Shown here: one piece after another, positions 1-5,383 of the stretch
How the letters are laid out: every line of letters begins with the position of its first letter
Numbering within the stretch: the stretch's first letter is position 1
Position numbers and translations under genes: made by a program
The notes under the pieces: model-generated
Told to the model about the DNA's origin: nothing
Seen by the model: the letters and a program-made list of their open reading frames with translations, nothing else
Databases searched by the model: none
Assembly: GCA_964460185.1 (NCBI GenBank)
Contig: CAYWTM010000149.1
Span: 1 to 7,365 of the forward strand
Direction of reading: 5' to 3'
DNA from: JAVJPJ01 sp040217295
GTDB taxonomy: Bacteria > Pseudomonadota > Alphaproteobacteria > Rhodobacterales > Rhodobacteraceae
Length of the DNA stretch: 7,365 nucleotides

Positions 1-2
1 CC

Positions 3-554
3 GGGGGGCTGACCTGGGCGGGGTTCAAGGACAGCGTCCTGGCGACGGCAGGGGCCACCGCGATGATCTTTTTCATTGTCTGGGGGGCGCAGCTGTTCAA
101 TTCCTTCCTGGCCTTCACGCAGGCCCCCGCGCAACTGGTGACCTGGATCGAGGCGTCCGGATACGCACCGCTCATGGTGCTGACGGTGATGCTGGTGGCC
201 TATCTGGTCTTTGGCTGCGTGATGGATTCCCTGTCGATGATCCTTCTGACGATCCCGATCTTCTTTCCGATCATCCAATCGCTCGATTTCGTTATCCTTG
301 GCTATGCATTGAGCCCGGAGGAGGCCGCGATCTGGTTCGGCATCCTTGCCCTGATCGTGGTTGAGGTGGGGTTGATCACGCCGCCCGTGGGGATGAACCT
401 GTTCATCATCAACTCCATGGCGCGTGATATCCCGATACAGCGGACTTATGTGGGTGTGGCCCCGTTTGTCGCGTCCGATCTGATCCGGGTGGTCGTGCTG
501 GTTGCGTTTCCGGGGATCACGTTGTGGCTGGTTGGCGTGATGTTCGGCACGTAG
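3..554 (+). CDS. TRAP transporter large permease subunit (DctM-type), C-terminal part
   Basis: The reading frame is open from the first complete codon at the window edge, so this is the 3' end of a gene that starts upstream; the ATG at 63 is internal. About 183 residues are visible. They are very hydrophobic, with about four or five membrane-spanning stretches. They contain the DctM hallmark near the C-terminus, GLITPPVGMNLFIINS (about 369-416), preceded by a glutamate in a membrane helix (VVEVG). DctM is the large inner-membrane subunit of TRAP transporters, which import organic acids (C4-dicarboxylates, keto acids, sugar acids, ectoine and others) using a sodium or proton gradient, a periplasmic binding protein (DctP) and a small subunit (DctQ). 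Family members are normally about 430 residues, so roughly 60% is missing. The usual order dctP-dctQ-dctM suggests the partners lie just left of the window. Substrate cannot be deduced from this fragment. Confidence 0.95.
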   Translation, partial: GGLTWAGFKDSVLATAGATAMIFFIVWGAQLFNSFLAFTQAPAQLVTWIEASGYAPLMVLTVMLVAYLVFGCVMDSLSMILLTIPIFFPIIQSLDFVILGYALSPEEAAIWFGILALIVVEVGLITPPVGMNLFIINSMARDIPIQRTYVGVAPFVASDLIRVVVLVAFPGITLWLVGVMFGT

Positions 555-577
555 ATGGTTTGGCCGCCGATCCGCGA

Positions 578-606
578 TTGACGCCGTCGCAACGGCGGCT
601 TAGACA
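578..606 (+). promoter_or_regulatory. Possible sigma-70 promoter for tRNA-Leu
   Basis: TTGACG (578-583) is a good -35 match and is followed after exactly 17 bases by TAGACA (601-606), a weak -10 match (3 of 6). This would start transcription near 613, just ahead of the mature tRNA end at 616. The assignment rests on position and on the -35 box; the -10 box is poor. Confidence 0.3.
582..597 (+). terminator. Possible terminator hairpin after the TRAP permease gene
   Basis: A perfect 6-bp stem, CGCCGT / ACGGCG, with loop CGCA lies 27 bases after the permease stop codon. No T-run follows, so it is not a canonical intrinsic terminator. It also falls in the spacer of a possible promoter for the tRNA gene (578-606). 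Confidence 0.3.
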
Positions 607-615
607 CCCCGCAGC

Positions 616-700
616 GCCCGAGTGGCGGAATTGGTAGACGCAGCGGATTCAAAATCCGCCGCCGCAAGGCTTGCCGGTTCGAGTCCGGCCTCGGGTACCA
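616..700 (+). tRNA. tRNA-Leu, anticodon CAA
   Basis: This 85-base class II tRNA folds into the full cloverleaf. The acceptor stem is 616-622 with 690-696. The anticodon stem GCGGA (643-647) / TCCGC (655-659) encloses the loop TTCAAAA with anticodon CAA at 650-652, which reads UUG leucine codons. A 13-base variable arm (660-672) is typical of leucine tRNAs. The T-arm is GCCGG-TTCGAGT-CCGGC (673-689). The discriminator is A697 and the CCA end is encoded at 698-700. The first acceptor pair is G616-T696, a G-U wobble rather than a Watson-Crick pair. tRNA-Leu genes are frequent integration targets, but I saw no integrase and no second copy of the tRNA 3' end in the window. Confidence 0.98.
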
Positions 701-776
701 CCAATCCGCAATACGACACCCAGATATCAGACGGTGGACCAGGGCCCGCTGATTCGCGCCGTCCCGTGGTCAGGGG

Positions 777-810
777 GGTCCTGGACCTGTCCTTTCGGGC
801 AGGTTGGACC
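777..810 (+). repeat. Imperfect hairpin downstream of tRNA-Leu
   Basis: GGTCC (777-781) pairs with GGACC (806-810), ACCTG (785-789) with CAGGT (800-804), and CC with GG around a TTTC loop. An internal loop TGG/T and a T/G mismatch interrupt the stem. It could be a processing or termination structure for the tRNA transcript, but no T-run follows. Confidence 0.4.
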
Positions 811-864
811 AAGGTCGATCGTGGCGGAAATGTGGTGACACCTTGGCAAGATGACACAGAGTGT

Positions 865-881
865 TTCCAATTTGGAATTGG
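865..881. promoter_or_regulatory. Overlapping palindromes, possible operator
   Basis: Two perfect dyads share the same bases: TTCCAA-T-TTGGAA (865-877) and CCAATT-TGG-AATTGG (867-881). Symmetry of this kind is typical of binding sites for dimeric helix-turn-helix regulators. The regulator is unknown, and the site is about 590 bases from the RTX start codon. Confidence 0.35.
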
Positions 882-960
882 TTAATGGCACGCTGTCACA
901 TGTGCCCCCAGTCCAAAGCCATTTCGGCTTCCCCGATCCATAGAGCGTCAAAAGCCCATA

Positions 961-1140
961 TATTTAATGCGTTTCGCGTATGTGAATTAAAATTTTAATA
1001 TCTAATTTACAAAAATGAATCGCTGAATTCCAAATGAATCGTGAATTGAAATTGGGCCTCTCGTTCATCTTTCCGCCTCAGTTCTGACGTGTTTCGTAAA
1101 ATTTGCTCTTTATGAGTAACTCCTAATTCATGTATCAGTT
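961..1140. promoter_or_regulatory. AT-rich island upstream of the RTX gene
   Basis: By direct count this 180-base block is about 33% GC, and its first 60 bases are 20% GC, in an otherwise strongly GC-rich window. It contains the perfect palindrome ATTAAAATTTTAAT (986-999) and a near-exact direct repeat, AAATGAATCGCTGAATT (1013-1029) and AAATGAATCGTGAATT (1032-1047), differing by one inserted base and offset by 19 bases. In alphaproteobacteria, AT-rich upstream islands with T-A steps are preferred by MucR/Ros-type zinc-finger regulators and other nucleoid proteins that control surface and secreted products. Such binding here is inference only. Confidence 0.45.
1013..1047. repeat. Imperfect direct repeat in AT-rich island
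   Basis: Two copies of AAATGAATCG(C)TGAATT begin at 1013 and 1032. The second lacks one C. The 19-base period is close to two helical turns, so both copies would face the same side of the DNA, as expected for cooperative protein binding. A further GTGAATT occurs at 981-987. Confidence 0.6.
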
Positions 1141-1354
1141 TCTTGCCCAACTGGGGGCGATGTCTGCAAAGGCCAATGGGGGCGGCCGCACTATCTCGTT
1201 TCGAAAGAATGCGGGGGAAAGTGTGCCTGAGTATCGGTCAGTATGACCAAATGGTAACACGCGTACTGTGCTGAGGTTTCGGCGCATTTGTAATGGTTTG
1301 TTTTCGGGCACTCCTTTCCCCCCATTTCTGGAATGAACGCTGACCGTGCGCGCC

Positions 1355-1387
1355 GCCACCGGGACGCCACCGGGGCGCCACCGGGTC
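1355..1387. repeat. Three tandem 11-base repeats
   Basis: Units GCCACCGGGAC (1355-1365), GCCACCGGGGC (1366-1376) and GCCACCGGGTC (1377-1387) follow one another without gaps and differ only at position 10. The 11-base period is about one helical turn. They lie 86 bases ahead of the RTX start codon, in the presumed 5' leader, and are outside any supported gene. Confidence 0.85.
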
Positions 1388-1441
1388 GGAAGCGCGCCGT
1401 AGTGATGAGTGTATTGAGTTCCGCAAAGCGCGGGCAAGTCG

Positions 1442-1462
1442 GCCGACGGTCGGCATGAGGAG
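1442..1462 (+). promoter_or_regulatory. Hairpin and ribosome-binding site of the RTX gene
   Basis: AGGAG at 1458-1462 lies 10 bases ahead of the ATG at 1473 and decides that start. The alternative in-frame ATG at 1455 has no purine-rich site in front of it. Directly upstream is the dyad GCCGAC-G-GTCGGC (1442-1454), which in RNA would fold as a 5-bp stem with a CGG loop only three bases from the AGGAG. It could tune translation initiation or act as an operator in DNA. Confidence 0.65.
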
Positions 1463-1472
1463 TGTAGTAACG

Positions 1473-4400
1473 ATGGCCACGACGATCTTATCCGCTGGTA
1501 AATTCACCGTTTCCGCCGGTGAGACATATATCATCGATCCAAGCCTGAAAGGTGAGGTCAAGTTCGTTGCGGATCCCGGCCAGCCCACGCCGATCGATTT
1601 TGAAATCCTCTTCAACGAGAGCCCGGCTCACGATGATGACGTAAAGATCAGGGTTCATGGCGAGAACGACCTGAGCCCGAGCATCCAGGTGGCTGACGGC
1701 TACACGGGGCCGAAGACCGCATTCGATCTCAAGCAGGCCTTTGACAGCGATGTTCAGTTCGGTGACGGGGTCACGATCGAGAAATTCGAGGTGTCCCAGG
1801 ACGGGCAGGACCGGGTCATCGTCGGGGCGTTCGATCGCGACACTCTCAAGGATCTGGGCAAGCTGGAACTGGATGCAAACGGCCCGCATAAAGACGATCC
1901 GGCCAATGACAGCCTGATTTTAAATACCAGCTGGATGACCGAAGAAGAGTTGGCGTCGTTCGAACACGCCCTCGAGGATGCCGGGTACACCGATGACGGC
2001 GCCGGCGGCTGGACGTCCGATGGCGAGGCTGACCATGTGGATGTCGACTTCGACCTGGACGGAAACGGCAAGACCGATTTCGAGCTGAAGCTGCACCACT
2101 GGGAATCCATCAACACCGATGGAGCAAGCCTTGGCCCCTCCGGTCCGGACTACATCGTCGAGGGGACCGGCGCGGCCGATCTGATCGATGCCGCCTATGA
2201 TGGCGATCCCGAAGCCGACATGATCGACGCCAACGACAATGCTGCGGGCGACAACGAAGACGTGGTCGATGCCGGCGCGGGCGATGACACGGTTCACGCC
2301 GGCGCGGATGACGACACCGTATTCGCCGGTAGCGGCGACGATTCCGTCGAAGGCGGGGACGGAGATGACGTCATATTCGGCGACAGCACGATCGGCGCGG
2401 CCGGCGCGGGCGGTGCATTTGTGCGCGAAAGCTTTGAATGGGATCTGGCACCGGATCCCAATGGCGGCGGTGCGATCGACAATGGTGATGAGATCACCGG
2501 ATTCGTCCAGGACACCGGAAATGTGAATGTCACATTCTCGATCAATTCCGCCTCGGCCAGCGTCAAGAGCCGGTTCGAAACGACACACCAGAATGTCAGC
2601 GGTATTGACGGAGATGGCGCGCCCATTGATGACATCTCGTCCTTCGAAAGCGTGACCAACGGAAATGGCAAAGAAGCCAGTTACAGCCTTGCCTTTGACG
2701 CGCCAGTGGAAAACGTCGCCTTTCGTGTCAATGATATCGATGGCGACGGAGTTGTACGCATTTCCGCCTTTGATGAAAACGGCGAACCCGTCGAGGTGAT
2801 ACTGACCGCCGGGTCGAACCTGACGACAAACGACACCGATGCCGTTGCGGGGGACGATACGGCCGCCAGCACCGGCGGCTACATGAACGACGACGCGGCC
2901 GAATATTCGGTGCTTGTCGAGATTCCGGGCCCGGTATCGGACATCGTGATCGAACACGCACAGGACGGCGCCAACAATTCCGGTGTGAACATCACGGATG
3001 TCTATTTCGACGCTCCGGTTGCGATGGCCCCCGAAGGTCCCGGTAACGACACCCTGAACGGCGGGGAAGGTGACGATCTGATCTATGGCGAGACCGGCGA
3101 CGACAGCATCACCGGGGGCAGCGGCAATGATACGCTGTTTGGTGACGATGCCGGGCATCCCACGCCGATCGGCCCGAACCTGATCGTGAACGGCTCCTTC
3201 GAGGACACATCGGGCATGACGCCCACGGGCTACGGCTTTGTCGGCGCCGGCGCGATTCCCGGCTGGACCGATGCCAGCGGCGAGACGATCGACATCCATG
3301 ATGACGGTCGCGGCAATGTCGATCCCACAGATGGCACCAACTGGCTCGACCTCGAGGCCAGCCCCGGCAACAACCGGGTGGGCCAGGACGTTGCGGGCGT
3401 GTCGGATGGTCAATCCTATCTTCTGACCTTCGACGCGGGCGATTCCAGCAGCAAGCCCGATACGGGCGCGGGCGAGAACCTGATCAAGGTCTATTGGGGC
3501 GGAGAGTTGATTGACACCATCGATCCCGAACACGGACAGATGGACAGCTACGAATTCGTCGTGACGGGCGGTGCCGGGGACGGATCGAACCGGCTCGAAT
3601 TCGAAGGCACGGGCGCCGAAGACAATGTCGGCGCGTCGGTCGACAGCGTCAGCCTTGCCCTCCTGGCGGGCGAGACCGGCGGCACGGGCAACGACACCAT
3701 CGACGGGCAAGACGGCGATGACGTGATCGCGGGGCAGGGCGGCGATGACAGCCTCGACGGGGGCGACGGCGACGATACCATCGATGGGGGCGAGGGCGAC
3801 GACACCATCGCCGGCGGCCTCGGCAATGACGAGATCACCGACCTGGAGGGTGACAACCTCATCAGCACCGGCGTTGACGGCCTGCCGGATCGCGGCTTTC
3901 CGTTCCTTGGCAATGCCGACAGCGATCCCGAGGACGATCGCGATACGGTCACCACGGGTGCCGGCGATGACACCATCACCACTGGCGACGATGATGACGT
4001 CATCCATGCGGGCAACGGCGACAATGTCATCGATGCAGGCTATGACGACGACGACATCACCTCGGGTTCGGGTGCGGACCTGATCACATCGGGCGAAGGA
4101 TCCGACACGGTTTCGGCCGGGGATGGCGATGACACGATCTATGGCGGCCTTGGTCCCGGTCTGGGTCTCTCGGCCAACCTGATCGACGACAACGTCAACC
4201 CGTTCAACAATGATCCTATCCTCGACAACGGCGACGACCTGATCGATGGCGGCGCGGGCGACGATCTGATCTTTGGCGAAGATGACAACGACACCATCGA
4301 TGGCGGCGCAGGCAATGACACGCTGGATGGCGGTGTCGATGACGACGTCATCACCGGCGGCGCGGGCGATGACCAGATCATCGGCGGGCAGGGGGCCGAT

Positions 4401-5282
4401 ACGCTGGAAGGTGGCACCGGCAACGACACCTTCACGGTCGGCACCTTCACCGATCCCATCTTTGGCGCTGATTATACCGAAGGTCTGGGTGACGTCATCA
4501 CCGGCGGCGAGGATGCCGATGACGGGGACATCGACGTTCTCGACCTGACCGGTGGCGGGCCGCTCGAGGTCATTTTCGACGATGCCATCGACCCCACCGG
4601 CGAAAGCGGTGAAAGCGGCACGGTCATCTACTACACCGATGCCAGCCAGACCACCGTCAAGGGCACGCTGACCTTCAAGGAAATCGAGAATGTCATTCCC
4701 TGCTTCACCCCGGGCGCGATGATCGCCACGCCCAGGGGCGAAGTGCCGGTCGAATCCCTGCGCGAGGGTGACAGGGTCATCACCCGCGACAACGGGATCC
4801 AGGAAATCCGTTGGATCGGACGCCGCACGCTGAACCGCCAGGACCTGGCCGAGGCGCCGAACCTCAAGCCGATCCTCATCAGGGCGGGAAGCCTGGGCCA
4901 TGGCCTGCCGGAACGCGACATGCTGGTGTCGCCGCAGCACCGGGTGTTGATTGCGGGCAAACGCACGCAACTTTACTTTGACGAAAGCGAAGTGCTGGTG
5001 GCGGCCAGGCACCTGGTCAATACCGGCTCGATCCAGACGGTGGACACCCTGCGCACAACCTATATCCACTTCATGTTCGACCGTCACGAGGTCGTTCTGT
5101 CGGACGGGGCCTGGACCGAAAGCTTCCAGCCCGGCGATCAGTCCCTCGGCTCGATGGGGGCGGAGACGCGCGGCGAAATCCTGGCCCTCTTCCCCGAACT
5201 CGGGACGGTGCAGGGTCTGGCCGGCTACGGCGCCGCCCGCCGGTCGCTGAAGGCGCATGAGGCAAGGCTGCTGCAACTCTGA
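1473..5282 (+). CDS. Large secreted RTX calcium-binding protein with C-terminal Hint domain
   Basis: The 1269-residue, very acidic and Asp/Gly-rich protein has no N-terminal signal peptide or membrane segment, which fits type I secretion (ABC exporter, adaptor, TolC-like pore). Rough architecture: residues 1-225, an unrecognised beta-rich N-terminal region with an EF-hand-like loop DLDGNGKTDFE (194-204); RTX block 1 (227-306); a non-repeat domain (313-520); RTX block 2 (522-560); a second non-repeat domain resembling DUF642/galactose-binding folds (567-732); RTX blocks 3-5 (about 735-985); a linker; the Hint domain from Cys1077; and a conserved-looking tail to 1269. I count about 28-30 nonapeptides of the GGxGxDxUx type, which fold into a parallel beta-roll binding Ca2+ outside the cell. 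The start at 1473 is chosen for its AGGAG; starting at 1455 would add six residues. No exporter genes are adjacent. Likely roles are adhesin, surface-layer or biofilm protein, or a hydrolase with an unrecognised active domain. The family assignment is firm; the function is not known. Confidence 0.95.
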   Translation: MATTILSAGKFTVSAGETYIIDPSLKGEVKFVADPGQPTPIDFEILFNESPAHDDDVKIRVHGENDLSPSIQVADGYTGPKTAFDLKQAFDSDVQFGDGVTIEKFEVSQDGQDRVIVGAFDRDTLKDLGKLELDANGPHKDDPANDSLILNTSWMTEEELASFEHALEDAGYTDDGAGGWTSDGEADHVDVDFDLDGNGKTDFELKLHHWESINTDGASLGPSGPDYIVEGTGAADLIDAAYDGDPEADMIDANDNAAGDNEDVVDAGAGDDTVHAGADDDTVFAGSGDDSVEGGDGDDVIFGDSTIGAAGAGGAFVRESFEWDLAPDPNGGGAIDNGDEITGFVQDTGNVNVTFSINSASASVKSRFETTHQNVSGIDGDGAPIDDISSFESVTNGNGKEASYSLAFDAPVENVAFRVNDIDGDGVVRISAFDENGEPVEVILTAGSNLTTNDTDAVAGDDTAASTGGYMNDDAAEYSVLVEIPGPVSDIVIEHAQDGANNSGVNITDVYFDAPVAMAPEGPGNDTLNGGEGDDLIYGETGDDSITGGSGNDTLFGDDAGHPTPIGPNLIVNGSFEDTSGMTPTGYGFVGAGAIPGWTDASGETIDIHDDGRGNVDPTDGTNWLDLEASPGNNRVGQDVAGVSDGQSYLLTFDAGDSSSKPDTGAGENLIKVYWGGELIDTIDPEHGQMDSYEFVVTGGAGDGSNRLEFEGTGAEDNVGASVDSVSLALLAGETGGTGNDTIDGQDGDDVIAGQGGDDSLDGGDGDDTIDGGEGDDTIAGGLGNDEITDLEGDNLISTGVDGLPDRGFPFLGNADSDPEDDRDTVTTGAGDDTITTGDDDDVIHAGNGDNVIDAGYDDDDITSGSGADLITSGEGSDTVSAGDGDDTIYGGLGPGLGLSANLIDDNVNPFNNDPILDNGDDLIDGGAGDDLIFGEDDNDTIDGGAGNDTLDGGVDDDVITGGAGDDQIIGGQGADTLEGGTGNDTFTVGTFTDPIFGADYTEGLGDVITGGEDADDGDIDVLDLTGGGPLEVIFDDAIDPTGESGESGTVIYYTDASQTTVKGTLTFKEIENVIPCFTPGAMIATPRGEVPVESLREGDRVITRDNGIQEIRWIGRRTLNRQDLAEAPNLKPILIRAGSLGHGLPERDMLVSPQHRVLIAGKRTQLYFDESEVLVAARHLVNTGSIQTVDTLRTTYIHFMFDRHEVVLSDGAWTESFQPGDQSLGSMGAETRGEILALFPELGTVQGLAGYGAARRSLKAHEARLLQL
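2407..3033 (+). other. Non-repeat domain 1 inside the RTX protein
   Basis: About 205 residues (roughly 313-520) break the calcium repeats. The stretch has alternating hydrophobic/polar patterning (for example YSLAFDAPVENVAFRVNDID, then VRISAFDENGEPVEV) and ends with VNITDVYFDA before the repeats resume. This looks like a beta-sandwich in which the motif FRVNDIDGDG supplies Asp side chains, possibly for calcium. I do not recognise catalytic residues. Similar inserts occur in other large marine RTX proteins, where they usually serve ligand or carbohydrate binding; that role is inferred here. Confidence 0.55.
3171..3668 (+). other. Non-repeat domain 2 inside the RTX protein, DUF642/galactose-binding-like
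   Basis: About 165 residues (roughly 567-732) begin with NLIVNGSFED, continue with an IPGWTDASGE segment, then NWLDLEASPGNNRVGQDV, then GQSYLLTFDAGD, and end with a VDSVSLALL strand. The order NL-VNGSFE, GW, D-L, Q-V, Y-L-F-A and a terminal D-V-L strand is characteristic of DUF642-like and related galactose-binding jelly-roll domains of extracellular proteins. Such domains commonly bind polysaccharides, so this may be the part of the RTX protein that contacts cell walls or algal glycans. The domain call is from motif recognition, not from a profile search. Confidence 0.6.
4701..5130 (+). other. Hint (Hedgehog/intein-like, Hint_2 type) autoprocessing domain
   Basis: The domain begins at Cys1077 in IPCFTPGAMIATPRGEVPVE, continues with the strand pattern LREGDRVITRDNGIQEIRWI, and carries the block-B-like motif VSPQHRVLI with Ser1153 and His1156 where Hint folds keep T/S-x-x-H. 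A later FDRHEVVLSDG segment has His1205. Hint domains fold so that the leading Cys attacks the preceding peptide bond (N-S acyl shift), giving cleavage or ligation. There is no HN-Cys/Ser/Thr junction at the end, so protein splicing is not expected. A proline at position -1 would be unusual for an efficient acyl shift, so activity is uncertain. A tail of about 50 residues ending in YGAARRSLKAHEARLLQL follows and may carry the type I export signal. Confidence 0.9.
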
Positions 5283-5292
5283 TCCGTCCGGT

Positions 5293-5309
5293 CCCCGATC
5301 CGTGCGGGG
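5293..5309. terminator. Hairpin just after the RTX gene
   Basis: CCCCG (5293-5297) and CGGGG (5305-5309) form a perfect 5-bp stem with a 7-base loop, ten bases beyond the RTX stop codon. GATCCGT occurs twice here (5281-5287 and 5297-5303). No T-run follows. Confidence 0.35.
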
Positions 5310-5325
5310 GGCGGCGCAACAGCAT

Positions 5326-5350
5326 GGCCAAGGGCGGCGGGCCCCTGGCC
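5326..5350. terminator. Possible bidirectional terminator between convergent genes
   Basis: GGCCA (5326-5330) pairs with TGGCC (5346-5350) and GGGC (5332-5335) with GCCC (5341-5344) around a GGCGG loop, with a single A/C mismatch. It sits in the 101-base gap between two genes that converge, where a shared terminator would be expected. It lacks a T-run on either strand, so termination is inferred from position and stem strength. Confidence 0.45.
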
Positions 5351-5383
5351 TGCCGCGTGCCTGCCCCGAGGCCGTCAGCCCGG

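Larger units (their letters stand above)
701..1472. other. Long gene-free region between tRNA-Leu and the RTX gene
   Basis: This stretch of 772 bases has no credible coding region; open frames on either strand have arginine/proline-rich compositions or overlap the tRNA. It is not featureless. It holds an imperfect hairpin (777-810), a pair of overlapping dyads (865-881), an AT-rich island (961-1140) with a 14-base palindrome and an imperfect direct repeat, small dyads at 1236-1255, three tandem 11-base repeats (1355-1387), and a hairpin next to the RTX ribosome-binding site (1442-1454). It is best read as a long regulatory region and 5' leader for the RTX gene, possibly including an unrecognised RNA. 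I could not locate a convincing promoter with both boxes. Confidence 0.6.

Noticed and set aside
622..885. Plus-strand reading frame of 87 codons over the tRNA
   Set aside because: It begins inside the tRNA-Leu gene, and its first third is tRNA sequence, a common false protein call.
616..1472. Genomic island integrated at tRNA-Leu
   Set aside because: There is no integrase, no repeated copy of the tRNA 3' end and no mobility gene in the window. The AT-rich island alone is not enough.
1135..1615. Minus-strand reading frames in the RTX upstream region
   Set aside because: They run into the RTX coding start or through the tandem repeats, have arginine/proline-rich translations, and show no family features or ribosome-binding sites.
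2260..4440. DNA-level tandem repeat or CRISPR-like array
   Set aside because: The periodicity is 27 bases, comes from the protein nonapeptide, and varies at synonymous sites. There are no constant repeats with unique spacers.
4701..5282. Intein capable of protein splicing
   Set aside because: There is no C-terminal His-Asn followed by Cys/Ser/Thr and no sizeable C-extein, so only cleavage-type Hint chemistry is plausible.
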